This document shows positions 25,867 through 34,894 of a stretch of 64,000 nucleotides of DNA, one piece after another. The notes under the pieces were generated by a model. The model did no database searches. It saw nothing but the letters and a program-made list of their open reading frames with translations, and had not been told where the DNA came from. Numbering within the stretch: position 1 is the stretch's first letter; each line of letters begins with the position of its first letter. The translations under genes and the position numbers were made by a program. Source of the DNA: Flavobacterium marginilacus. Its GTDB lineage: Bacteria > Bacteroidota > Bacteroidia > Flavobacteriales > Flavobacteriaceae. The stretch is taken from positions 1,984,001 to 2,048,000 of the forward strand of contig NZ_CP113975.1 in NCBI RefSeq assembly GCF_026870155.1, in the 5' to 3' direction.

Positions 25867-26745
25867 TTTTGTTTCGAAGAATAATCCCATTCCTGTTTCA
25901 ACAAATACTTGCTTGCTTTTGATTTTTTGTTTAAAATCTTCTGCTAATGAACTCAAAGAGAATTCTTTGTTTAAATTTTCCTTAATTTGGTTCAATGATT
26001 TCAAGTCAATGTTTATTTTATCAACATTTCCAATGTCTTCTAGGTTTTCAGGGATTGATTTGATTTTATTGTAGTCTGCAAAAAGGTCATCAATGTTTTT
26101 GGAAACTTCGAATAAATCTTTTTCAATGCCCTGGAAAATTTCGCTTGGCTTTAAATAGACATATTCGCTAAGTCTTTTGATGTTTTGGATGTTACTTATG
26201 TTTTCTTCTACATAAGTGTTAATTTCCTTTTCAACTTGTTCTGAAAGTATTTTTCCTTCTTTTGCAATTTTTTCAAGATTATCTTCATCATCTTTTAGAT
26301 CTATGTTTACTTTGCCTAAAATGAAACCTTGAATATCGCTGTCTTTCTCGTAGCCTAAAACTCGAATGTTTTGTTCAACGTAATCTTGGTTAAAGGTATG
26401 ATAAAGATATTTTGTGTCTGGAATTACTGGAATTTGTCCTTTTGTTACAGAAATACTGAAGTCATCCTTTACATTGCCATCTTTGTCTGTTATTTTAAAA
26501 GAAAATGTTCCGTTGTTTTTTCCAAAAGTCAAAAGTTTGTCTGTTGGACTTTTACCATTTTCGTCTAAAACAAGTTCGTCTTGTTTTTCTGTTAATCTAA
26601 AAAGTCTGCTGAGAAATGTCTTACCGCTACCATTGTTTGCAAACACACCCATTTTTAAAGAACTTGATTTGACTTCTCTTGCCAAGTTTTCGATTGGTGC
26701 AATGTTTTGGCACTTAATTATGGTTGTTATTTTGTCGTCTGCCAT
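25867..26745 (-). pseudogene. RloC/PrrC-like AAA ATPase, N-terminal part, cut by IS
   Basis: 293 residues. Opens with M-A-D-D-K-I-T-T-I-I-K and carries Walker A in G-V-F-A-N-N-G-S-G-K-T-F near residue 33-44, then F-N-Q-D-Y-V-E-Q-N-I as the Q-loop region, and a coiled coil. The frame runs into the IS1182 element after F-F-E-T-K and stops there. With the fragment at 22688-24084 it made a protein of about 760 residues of the AAA_13 type. Such ATPases (RloC, PrrC) guard against phage by cutting tRNA. Confidence 0.8.
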
Positions 26746-26976
26746 TTTTTATGGTTGTTTGGTTGTAGCCTTGCCACTAACTTTTATTTAAGCGAAACAA
26801 ACTTTCGTATTTACATCCCCAATTGAGCAGATTTCCGAAAGTTCTTTTTGTTTTATTATTTTCAAATATATGCTTTTTTTCTTACTGTTTTTTCTAATTT
26901 TGCATAGAATAATGGTTCCTTTAAAAGGAACAGGTATTGCTGTAGTTTAGAGCAATATTTCTGAAAAAAAACTAAT

Positions 26977-27050
26977 GCTGTCGTAGCCCTGATGGAAGCG
27001 GCATCCTGTGCGCCCGGGGTTCGGGCGCACAGATACAGCGGACAGCAGAC
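26977..27050. repeat. Structured repeat TAGCCCTGAT-hairpin-GATACAGCGG
   Basis: A GC-rich hairpin (TGTGCGCCCG/CGGGCGCACA) lies between TAGCCCTGATGGAAGCGGCA and GATACAGCGGACAGCAGAC, whose ends also pair (GCTGTC/GGACAGC). I recognise the outer words from many flavobacterial intergenic regions, with different hairpins inside. It follows a 230-base stretch with no gene. Confidence 0.55.
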
Positions 27051-27142
27051 ACGAGCGAAGCGAACTGACGAAGTAAATAGCTCCAAAAAAAAACGACTGA
27101 AATAATTCTCAGTCGTTTTGTATTTGGTGATTTATGAATGGT

Positions 27143-28435
27143 TTATCCCAAGAAAGCTTTCAAATCATCGTAAGTTTTAATTTTAACGCTTACTTTTTCT
27201 TTGTTCATCACGCTTTCAATTTGTTTAGGAAGCGGTAAAGTAACGCCCAAAGCAGGTTCTACTACGTCTAGGAACTTGATAGGGTGCGCTGTTTCCAAGA
27301 AAACACCAATAGCGTTTGTTTTGTTAGCCAATTCTTTTTTCAATCCTAAATAGCCAACAGCTCCGTGTGGTTCTGCGATATATTTTCTATCGTCATTATA
27401 AATATGCTTCATCGCTGTTAAAGTTTCAGCATCGGTGAAAGTATAGGAAGTAAAATCTTTTTCGAATTGTGCCAAATCATTGTTGTACATCTCTTGAATA
27501 CGAACGAAGTTGCTTGGATTTCCAACGTCCATAGCGTTTGAAATCGTCGCTATAGATGGTTTCGGGTCGTAAATTCCGTTCACAAGGAATCTAGGAACAG
27601 TGTCATTTACATTGGTAGAAGCCACAAAATGATCGATAGGCAATCCTAATTTTTTGGCAATGATACCGGCACAAATATTTCCGAAGTTGCCGCTTGGACA
27701 AGAGAAAACCAATGGTTTGTTTTGACTCTTCAATGCTTTGTAAGCAAAGAAAAAGTAGAACATTTGCGGTAACCAGCGTGCAATATTGATAGAATTTGCC
27801 GAAGTCAGGTTTTTATGCGCCAAAGTTTCGTCCAAAAACGCTTTTTTGACCATATCCTGACAATCGTCAAAAACACCATCTACTTCAAGTGCTTTAATAT
27901 TTTGTCCCAAAGTGGTCAACTGTCTTTCCTGAATGTCGCTCACTTTTCCGGAAGGGTAAAGGATTACGACATCAACGCCGTTTACGCCAAGAAAACCACT
28001 CGCAACAGCTCCTCCTGTATCTCCGGAAGTTGCCACAAGAACCGTGTTTTTAGCATCTTTTTTGTCTTTGTTGAAATAACCCAAACAACGGGACATAAAA
28101 CGCGCTCCGACGTCTTTGAAAGCCATTGTTGGCCCGTGAAATAATTCAAGGGAATAGATTCCGTTTTCAACTTCCACAACAGGGAAGTCAAAGCATAAAG
28201 TTTCGGCAATGATTTGTTTTAAAGTTTCTGTCGGGATTTCGTCTCCAACAAATTGTTTTATGGCTTCAAAAGCGATTTCTTCGTGCGATAAACTCTCAAT
28301 TGAATCAAAAAAACTTGGTGCTAATGATGTAATGCTCTCAGGGAAATACAATCCTTTGTCGGCTGCTAGTCCTTGTATTACTGCTTCCTGAAAAGAAACG
28401 TTTGGGGCATTATGGTTTAAACTGTAGTATTTCAT
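27143..28435 (-). CDS. thrC: Threonine synthase
   Basis: 430 residues. Converts O-phosphohomoserine to threonine with PLP. The PLP-binding Lys is in H-G-P-T-M-A-F-K-D-V-G near residue 110, and the phosphate-binding loop is S-G-D-T-G-G-A-V near 140. N-terminal M-K-Y-Y-S-L-N is typical. It is the last gene of thrA-thrB-thrC. A 68-base inverted repeat lies between thrB and thrC. Confidence 0.97.
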   Translation of the reverse strand: MKYYSLNHNAPNVSFQEAVIQGLAADKGLYFPESITSLAPSFFDSIESLSHEEIAFEAIKQFVGDEIPTETLKQIIAETLCFDFPVVEVENGIYSLELFHGPTMAFKDVGARFMSRCLGYFNKDKKDAKNTVLVATSGDTGGAVASGFLGVNGVDVVILYPSGKVSDIQERQLTTLGQNIKALEVDGVFDDCQDMVKKAFLDETLAHKNLTSANSINIARWLPQMFYFFFAYKALKSQNKPLVFSCPSGNFGNICAGIIAKKLGLPIDHFVASTNVNDTVPRFLVNGIYDPKPSIATISNAMDVGNPSNFVRIQEMYNNDLAQFEKDFTSYTFTDAETLTAMKHIYNDDRKYIAEPHGAVGYLGLKKELANKTNAIGVFLETAHPIKFLDVVEPALGVTLPLPKQIESVMNKEKVSVKIKTYDDLKAFLG

Positions 28436-28449
28436 TGTGATTTTTGATT

Positions 28450-28517
28450 GAAGATTAACGATTTTTGATTTTTGATTTAACCGTTACGTTAAAAATCATA
28501 AATCTAAAATCGTTAAT
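28450..28517. repeat. Inverted repeat between thrC and thrB
   Basis: AGATTAACGATTTTTGATTT on the left is mirrored by AAATCTAAAATCGTTAATCT on the right around AACCGTTACGTT. It is inside the operon, so it may modulate thrC expression or stabilise the upstream mRNA rather than end transcription. Confidence 0.6.
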
Positions 28518-28525
28518 CTGAATTC

Positions 28526-29446
28526 TTAAATAATAGAGATTCCTTCGTCATTCACTTTCGAAACGTGAATTTCGTAAGGCAGATTCATTTCTTCGTAAAC
28601 GGCACTCATGGCTTTGGCAATTTTTTCGGCGTTTTCTTTTCCTTTGCTTAAAGCGAAAATAGAAGGGCCGGAACCCGAAATTCCTGAACCCAAAGCTCCG
28701 TTTTCATAAGCCGTCTGCTTGATTAAATCAAATCCCGGAATTAGCATAGAGCGGATAGGTTCAATGATTTCGTCATGCAGAGAACGCCCGATTAGTTCGT
28801 AATCCTGAGTATATAGCCCTGCTACTAATCCGCCTACATTTCCCCATTGCGTAATGGCGCTTTTTAAGGAAACGGTTTGTTTCAATACCGAACGGGCATC
28901 TGATGTTTTCAACTCAATTTGCGGATGAACCACCGTTGCATACAATTCGGATGGGCTGTCAATTTTGATAATATCCAAAGGATTTGAAGAGCGAACCAAT
29001 GTGAAACCTCCCAAAAGGGCAGGGGCAACGTTATCGGCATGGGCGTTTCCGCTGGCTAATTTTTCGCCTTGCATCGCAAATTTTACCAATTCTTTTCTAG
29101 TGAAAGGTCTTCCCAACAATTCGTTGATTCCAAAAACAGCTCCCGCAGAACTTGCTGCGCTGCTTCCGATGCCGCTTCCCGCTTTGATGTGTTTGTAGAT
29201 TTCGATTTCAAAACCAAATTCGGTTTCGACTTCTTCCAGCATCGCCAAAGCAGCAACACCAGAAACGTTATTTTCGGTTTCCATTGGTAAATCGGCACCG
29301 ACTATTTTGGTAATGCGAACTCCTTTTTCATTAGACTTGCGAACAATCATTTCATCGCCTTGAGTGGCCAGACAAAGTCCAAGTACATCAAAACCACACG
29401 AAAGATTCGCGATTGTAGCGGGACAGAATATTTTTATTTCGTTCAT
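28526..29446 (-). CDS. thrB: Homoserine kinase (GHMP family)
   Basis: 306 residues. Phosphorylates homoserine with ATP. The GHMP ATP-binding loop G-S-G-I-G-S-S-A-A-S-S near residue 92 and the C-terminal G-S-G-I-S-G-S-G-P-S are present. The N-terminus I-K-I-F-C-P-A-T-I-A-N-L-S-C-G-F-D is characteristic. It is the middle gene of the thr operon. Confidence 0.97.
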   Translation of the reverse strand: MNEIKIFCPATIANLSCGFDVLGLCLATQGDEMIVRKSNEKGVRITKIVGADLPMETENNVSGVAALAMLEEVETEFGFEIEIYKHIKAGSGIGSSAASSAGAVFGINELLGRPFTRKELVKFAMQGEKLASGNAHADNVAPALLGGFTLVRSSNPLDIIKIDSPSELYATVVHPQIELKTSDARSVLKQTVSLKSAITQWGNVGGLVAGLYTQDYELIGRSLHDEIIEPIRSMLIPGFDLIKQTAYENGALGSGISGSGPSIFALSKGKENAEKIAKAMSAVYEEMNLPYEIHVSKVNDEGISII

Positions 29447-29463
29447 TGTTTATGTTTTTTTGG

Positions 29464-29549
29464 GTAGAGACGTTGCACTGCAACGTCTAAACGTTCGTTG
29501 ACACGTTACAAAATGTATTGTGTTAGACGTTGCACTGCAACGTCTCTAC
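29464..29549. repeat. GTAGAGACG-type inverted repeat within the thr operon
   Basis: GTAGAGACGTTGCACTGCAA at 29464 and its mirror ending CGTCTCTAC at 29549 enclose a second inverted pair. Each arm is itself a palindrome (GACGTTGCA-CTGCAACGTC type). A related hairpin with the same GTAGAGACG/CGTCTCTAC ends lies at 36378. It sits between thrA and thrB. Confidence 0.7.
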
Positions 29550-29559
29550 ATACAATTAT

Positions 29560-32007
29560 TTACACATTTCCTATTCTAATCACATCGGCAAAAATTCCTG
29601 ATGCAGTAACCGCCGCACCGGCACCGGCACCTTTTATCAATAATGGCTGATCCACGTAACGATCCGTGTAGAATAAAACGATATTGTCTTTTCCTTCCAG
29701 ATTATAAAACGGATGGTCTTTCGGGATGAACTGCAGGCCTACGCTTGCTTTTCCGTTTTCAAATTGAGCGACAAATTTCAGTCTGCTTTCTTTTGCATTG
29801 GCTTCTGCCAAAATCGATTCAAAGTGTTTTGCATGTTCTTTTAACGAAGCGAAAAACGCATCATTGTTAGTTGTTCCCATACATGCTGACGGAAGGAAAG
29901 CTTTGTTCTCAATGTCTTCAATTTCCATTTGATAACCGCTCTCACGAATCAGAATAAGGATCTTTCTGGCTACGTCAATGCCGCTTAAATCTATTTTTGG
30001 ATCTGGTTCTGTAAATCCCTGAACGCCGGCTTCTTTTACAACGTCATGAAAAGTATTGTTTTCATCAAAATTGTTAAAGATAAAGTTTAAACTTCCAGAC
30101 AAAACAGCTTGAATTTTATGTACTTTATCACCAGAAGCGATTAGGTTTTTAACCGTGTCAATGATTGGCAATCCAGCCCCGACATTCGTTTCAAAAAGGA
30201 AAGGCGCATTGAATTGACGCGACAAACCTTTTAGTTTTTTGTAATTATCATAAGCCGATGAACAGGCAATTTTGTTGCAGGTTACTACAGCGACATTCTG
30301 TTTTAAATACTGCTCGTAGGTTTTAGACACTTCTTCATTGGCAGTAATATCAACAAAAATACTGTTACGCAAATTCAGTACTTTTACTTTTGAAATAAAT
30401 TCTTCCTTGTTGGCTGTTTCTCCTTTTTCCAAAAGTGACTGCCATTCTTTCAACGAGATTCCCTCTTCGTCAAAATGCATTTTTCTGGAATTAGAAACCG
30501 CAATAACTCTCAGGTTTATTTTCAGGTTTTCTTTTAGGAATTTTTTCTGCTGGTGGATCTGCTCGATGAATTTTTCACCGACATTTCCAACACCCATTAC
30601 GAACAGGTTTAACTGTTTAGTGTTTTCTTCAAAGAAGTTTTCGTGTAAAGTATTCAGTGCTTTTTTAACGTCTCTTTCGTTGATAACAACCGAGATATTT
30701 CTTTCCGAAGCGCCTTGGGCAATCGCACGGATATTCACATTGTTCTTTCCTAAAGTGCTGAACATTCTGCCGCTTAAACCTTGGTGATTTTTCATGTTTT
30801 CGCCAACCAAAGCAATGATGCAGAGGTTTTGCTCAACAATACAAGGATCAATTTTGTTTTGGGTGATTTCGATTTGGAATGCTTTATTGATTGCATTTTC
30901 AGCCGTTTCAGCATCCGAATTTGAAATACCAATACATATAGAATGCTCCGATGAAGCCTGAGTAATAAAAATTACATTGATGCCCTCATGCGATAAAACT
31001 TCAAATAATCTTTTGGAAGAACCGGCAACACCAATCATTCCTGAACCTTCCAGAGTAATCAAAGTGATATTGTCGATATGTGTAATTCCTTTTACCGGAT
31101 TGCTGTGGTCAGCAGCATTGTTTGAAATCAAAGTTCCTTCAGCTTGCGGCTCGAAAGTATTTTTGATATATATTGGAATGTTTTTTCTTAAAACCGGCTG
31201 AATTGTCGGCGGGTACAATACTTTGGCACCAAAATGAGACAATTCCATTGCTTCCTGGTACGAAATAGTAGCAATTGGCTGTGCCTGTTTTACAATTTTA
31301 GGATTAGCAGTAAACATTCCGTTTACATCAGTCCAAATCTCTAAATCACTTGCGTTTAATGCTCCTGCAATGATTGCAGCAGTATAATCAGAACCGCCGC
31401 GTCCCAAAGTAGTATGGATTCCATCTTCGGAAGTTGCAATAAAACCAGGCATTACAACCACTTGATTTTCATTTGAAGCAAAAAAATCAGCGATTAATTT
31501 ATTTGTAATTTCAAAATTCACCGCAGCTTTACCAAACTGATTATTGGTTTTAATCAATTCACGGCTGTCTTTGTAACTGCTGTTTTTTAGTTTTTGTTTT
31601 AAGGCTTCGGCAATGATGAATGATGATAATAATTCTCCAAAACTTAGGATAGTATCCAAAGTTCTTGGTGATAATTCACCCAGAAGAAAACAGCCGTCAA
31701 GCAATGTTTCCAAATGGTTGATGATTCTTTTAATATGACTTAATAAACCGCTCTGTTCACTAACAGGAGTCAGCTGTTTAAGCGTTTCTAAATGTTTTTT
31801 CTCGATTTCGGCAGCAATTTCTTTAAAGCTTTCATCATTTGCAGCGGCTTTGGAAGCGGCTAACTGCAGTAAATCGGTTACTTTGCTTAAAGCGGATACA
31901 ACAACAACAAGTTTTTCATCTTGTGCTTTATTAAGAACTATGTCTAAAACTAATTTTATGTTTTCTGCATTGGCTACCGAAGTACCGCCAAATTTTAATA
32001 CTCTCAT
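29560..32007 (-). CDS. thrA: Bifunctional aspartokinase / homoserine dehydrogenase
   Basis: 815 residues, the normal ThrA length. The aspartokinase part begins L-K-F-G-G-T-S-V-A-N-A-E-N-I, and S-F-G-E-L-L-S-S follows. Two ACT domains lie around 315-460. The homoserine dehydrogenase part starts at about 465 with the NAD(P) loop G-V-G-N-V-G-E-K-F, and ends with the conserved K-G-A-G-A-G-A-A-V-T-A. It catalyses the first and third steps of threonine and methionine synthesis. A Thr/Ile leader peptide lies about 170 bases upstream. Confidence 0.97.
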   Translation of the reverse strand: MRVLKFGGTSVANAENIKLVLDIVLNKAQDEKLVVVVSALSKVTDLLQLAASKAAANDESFKEIAAEIEKKHLETLKQLTPVSEQSGLLSHIKRIINHLETLLDGCFLLGELSPRTLDTILSFGELLSSFIIAEALKQKLKNSSYKDSRELIKTNNQFGKAAVNFEITNKLIADFFASNENQVVVMPGFIATSEDGIHTTLGRGGSDYTAAIIAGALNASDLEIWTDVNGMFTANPKIVKQAQPIATISYQEAMELSHFGAKVLYPPTIQPVLRKNIPIYIKNTFEPQAEGTLISNNAADHSNPVKGITHIDNITLITLEGSGMIGVAGSSKRLFEVLSHEGINVIFITQASSEHSICIGISNSDAETAENAINKAFQIEITQNKIDPCIVEQNLCIIALVGENMKNHQGLSGRMFSTLGKNNVNIRAIAQGASERNISVVINERDVKKALNTLHENFFEENTKQLNLFVMGVGNVGEKFIEQIHQQKKFLKENLKINLRVIAVSNSRKMHFDEEGISLKEWQSLLEKGETANKEEFISKVKVLNLRNSIFVDITANEEVSKTYEQYLKQNVAVVTCNKIACSSAYDNYKKLKGLSRQFNAPFLFETNVGAGLPIIDTVKNLIASGDKVHKIQAVLSGSLNFIFNNFDENNTFHDVVKEAGVQGFTEPDPKIDLSGIDVARKILILIRESGYQMEIEDIENKAFLPSACMGTTNNDAFFASLKEHAKHFESILAEANAKESRLKFVAQFENGKASVGLQFIPKDHPFYNLEGKDNIVLFYTDRYVDQPLLIKGAGAGAAVTASGIFADVIRIGNV

Positions 32008-32180
32008 AAGAAGTTTATTTGTTTTATGTAATTTTTAAACCGCTGTTTTAATTGTTACTATTTGAAAATCAGCAATTTTATATTTTTATTTTTGATTGTA
32101 AAATGATTTCTATACACCCATGACTTTCTTTCTTTAAAGAAAAAAGTACAATAGCTGGATTATATGTAAAATGTATACCC

Positions 32181-32282
32181 CTAAGGGGTAGTAATTGTTG
32201 TAGTAGATGTAGTTGTAACAGCAAGAGCAACCCAAATTTGAGTTGTTACCGAAGGATGATATGTGCTGTTAAATTTCTTCAT
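32181..32282 (-). CDS. thrL: Threonine operon leader peptide
   Basis: A 33-codon ORF on the minus strand ahead of thrA. Its second half reads A-V-T-T-T-S-T-T-T-I-T-T-P: 10 of the 13 residues are Thr or Ile-class (nine Thr, one Ile), with two more Thr at V-T-T earlier. The run is immediately followed by the stop codon inside the palindrome ACCCCTTAGGGGT. This is the layout of a ribosome-mediated attenuator that senses charged tRNA-Thr and tRNA-Ile. A TACTTTTG -7 box on the minus strand (32293-32300) would start the RNA only a few bases before the ATG. The downstream antiterminator and terminator folds were not resolved. Confidence 0.75.
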   Translation of the reverse strand: MKKFNSTYHPSVTTQIWVALAVTTTSTTTITTP

Positions 32283-32300
32283 TTTGATTTTCCAAAAGTA

Positions 32301-32655
32301 CTGTTTTTTATGAAAAAAGAAAGCTTTGTTGTTCGTTTTTGCGAATAGTTTAATAATTAAAATTCAATATCGATTCAAATTTAATATTGCGCAATTTATT
32401 CATTTGTTTATTGAGATTATCTTTATTTTCTGCTGAAGTTTTTTGCGGTTTTGCCACTGATGTAATGGCTGAATCGTACCAGTTTTGCTTTAAAAAAACG
32501 ATAATCTGGTCTTTGGAATTTTTTAAAATTTAAGTAACAATCAGCTTCTGTAGCGGTTTTTAAACTTTGTATCGTCTTAAATTTTAAATTATTGTTATAA
32601 AATATTGTTTTTTAATAAGGTTTTGTGGAATTTTGAACACTTAAAATCAGATAAA
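32301..32655. other. Intergenic region between thrL and hutH, no gene seen
   Basis: AT-rich divergent control region. It should hold the hutH promoter on the plus strand and the upstream part of the thr promoter on the minus strand. No repeat or RNA gene is recognised. Confidence 0.5.
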
Positions 32656-34170
32656 ATGGAGAATACACATTATATAAGTACCGAATTGCTTTCTTTTGAA
32701 ACACTGCAGGAGATTATTTCCCATCATAAAACCATTGTGCTTTCCGAAAATGCAAAAACGAATATTCTAAAGTGCAGAAAATACCTTGATGCTAAAATGG
32801 CTTCGCATCCAGAACCTATTTATGGAATTAATACTGGTTTTGGCTCGCTTTGTAATGTGAAAATTTCAAATGAAAATTTGTCAAAACTCCAGGAAAACCT
32901 TGTGAAATCACACTCTTGCGGAACAGGTGAAGAAGTGCCGAATGAGATTGTAAAAATAATGCTGCTTCTTAAAATACAATCGCTGAGTTATGGTCATTCG
33001 GGCATACAATTGGAAACGGTGCAGCGATTGATTGATTTTTACAATAATGATGTTTTGCCAGTAATTTATACTCAAGGGTCACTTGGAGCATCAGGAGATT
33101 TAGCCCCTTTGGCTCATTTGTCACTGCCTTTATTAGGAGAAGGGGAAGTCTGGTTTGAAGACAAAAAAGTAAATTCGGCAGAAGTATTAAAACGTTTTGA
33201 GTGGAAACCGATCGTTTTGAAATCCAAAGAAGGTCTGGCGTTGTTAAACGGAACGCAGTTTATGAGCGCTTATGGAGCTTATATTGTAATGAAAGCCAAT
33301 AAGTTTTCTTTTTTGGCTGATTTAATAGGAACAATATCATTGGAAGGTTTTGACGGAAGAATTGAGCCTTTTAATGAGCTGATACATTATATAAGACCGC
33401 ATAATGGGCAGATTGCTACTGCTAAAAGAGTAAAAGAATTTCTCGACGGCAGTGAAATCATCGAACAGCCAAAAACTCATGTTCAGGATCCATATTCGTT
33501 CCGCTGTATTCCGCAGGTTCATGGCGCTTCAAAAGATGCTTTTGATTATGTGAAGAAAGTATTCAAAACTGAGATTAATTCAGTAACGGATAATCCTAAT
33601 ATATTTATCGAAAGCGATCAGATTATTTCCGGCGGCAATTTCCACGGTCAGCCATTGGCTTTGGCGCTTGATTTCATGGCGATAGCTTTGGCAGAATTGG
33701 GAAGTATTTCCGAGAGAAGAACCTATCAGCTGATTTCCGGACTGCGCAATCTTCCTGCTTTCCTGGTAGATAATCCTGGTTTGAATTCCGGATTTATGAT
33801 TCCGCAGTATACAGCCGCAAGTATTGCCAGCCAGAATAAACAGCTGGCAACTCCTTCAAGTGTTGATAGTATTGTTTCCAGCAACGGACAGGAAGATCAC
33901 GTGAGCATGGGAGCGAATGGCGCAGTAAAATGTTTGAAGGTAATGGAGAATCTGGAACGTATTTTGGCCATTGAGCTGATGAATGCTTCACAGGCAATTG
34001 AATACAGAAGACCTTTAAAGTCAAGTGATTTTATTGAAATGTTTTTAAAATCCTACAGAAATGAAGTGCCTTTGGTTAAGGAAGACAGAATTTTACATTA
34101 TGATATTGAGCAAACAGTGGACTTCTTAAACAGTTTCCAAATCGAAGATGATTTGTTAACATTGGCTTAA
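32656..34170 (+). CDS. hutH: Histidine ammonia-lyase
   Basis: 504 residues from the Met at 32656; the frame is open 51 bases upstream but lacks conservation features. Deaminates histidine to urocanate. The MIO cofactor triad is in G-S-L-G-A-S-G-D-L-A-P-L near residue 140, and the HAL-type motifs V-Q-D-P-Y-S-F-R-C-I-P-Q and N-F-H-G-Q-P-L follow. The selectivity region K-S-H-S-C-G-T-G fits histidine rather than tyrosine. No other hut gene is in the window, so it is apparently a lone gene. Confidence 0.88.
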   Translation: MENTHYISTELLSFETLQEIISHHKTIVLSENAKTNILKCRKYLDAKMASHPEPIYGINTGFGSLCNVKISNENLSKLQENLVKSHSCGTGEEVPNEIVKIMLLLKIQSLSYGHSGIQLETVQRLIDFYNNDVLPVIYTQGSLGASGDLAPLAHLSLPLLGEGEVWFEDKKVNSAEVLKRFEWKPIVLKSKEGLALLNGTQFMSAYGAYIVMKANKFSFLADLIGTISLEGFDGRIEPFNELIHYIRPHNGQIATAKRVKEFLDGSEIIEQPKTHVQDPYSFRCIPQVHGASKDAFDYVKKVFKTEINSVTDNPNIFIESDQIISGGNFHGQPLALALDFMAIALAELGSISERRTYQLISGLRNLPAFLVDNPGLNSGFMIPQYTAASIASQNKQLATPSSVDSIVSSNGQEDHVSMGANGAVKCLKVMENLERILAIELMNASQAIEYRRPLKSSDFIEMFLKSYRNEVPLVKEDRILHYDIEQTVDFLNSFQIEDDLLTLA

Positions 34171-34220
34171 CATTAGCTTTAAATAATGAAGTAATTTTGC
34201 ATTACATAAAAATTAAACAA

Positions 34221-34865
34221 ATGTCATTAAATAGTATTTTTCAATTTCTGGTTCCAAAGGACAAAAAATTCTTCCCTCTTTTTGAAGAAGCATCAAGTAA
34301 TTTAATTGAATTAGCTTCAAATCTGCACGAAGCTGTAAATCTTCCTTTAAAAGAAAGAGAAGCTTTATTTCATAAAATAGATGAATTAGAGCAAAAAGGC
34401 GAAGATATTACCCGTCAGACTAATTTAGAGTTGAGCCGTAACTTTATTACTCCTTTTGACAGGGAAGATATTCACTCTTTGGTAACTTCAATAGATTATG
34501 TAGCGGATTATCTTCATGGAGCTGCTTCAAGAATGCGTTTGTATCAGGTGGATAAAATCACAAAATCAATCCGTAAAATGACAGAAATCAATCTTGAGGC
34601 CTGTCAGAATATTGATGTTGCTGTAAAAGAACTGAAAAACCTGAGCAACATGAAAACGATTACCAATGCTTGTGCAAAAATCAACAAGCTGGAGAATAAA
34701 TCGGATATGGTTTATAATAAAGCAGTTTTTGAAATTTTCGAAAACGAAACTGATGCTAAAAATATCATTAAATATAAAGAAGTATTGTCAGTTTTAGAAT
34801 CAGCAACTGATAAATGCAAGAGTGTTGCCAGTGTGTTAGAATCTATTACAGTAAAACATTCTTAA
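34221..34865 (+). CDS. DUF47 / PhoU-like accessory protein
   Basis: 214 residues from the Met at 34221 (M-S-L-N-S-I-F-Q-F-L-V-P-K-D). An all-helical PhoU-like DUF47 domain with F-F-P-L-F-E-E near residue 18, E-Q-K-G-E-D-I-T-R near 62 and F-I-T-P-F-D-R-E-D-I near 81. It is encoded directly before a Pit-type phosphate transporter (29-base gap), a standard pairing; it probably controls that transporter. Confidence 0.92.
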   Translation: MSLNSIFQFLVPKDKKFFPLFEEASSNLIELASNLHEAVNLPLKEREALFHKIDELEQKGEDITRQTNLELSRNFITPFDREDIHSLVTSIDYVADYLHGAASRMRLYQVDKITKSIRKMTEINLEACQNIDVAVKELKNLSNMKTITNACAKINKLENKSDMVYNKAVFEIFENETDAKNIIKYKEVLSVLESATDKCKSVASVLESITVKHS

Positions 34866-34894
34866 TTTAATCTATTCATTCTGAAGATATTGAT

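Noticed and set aside
22688..26745. Two independent AAA-related genes on either side of the transposase
   Set aside because: Walker A is only in one fragment, the signature and Walker B only in the other, and both frames run into the IS ends, so they are one broken gene.
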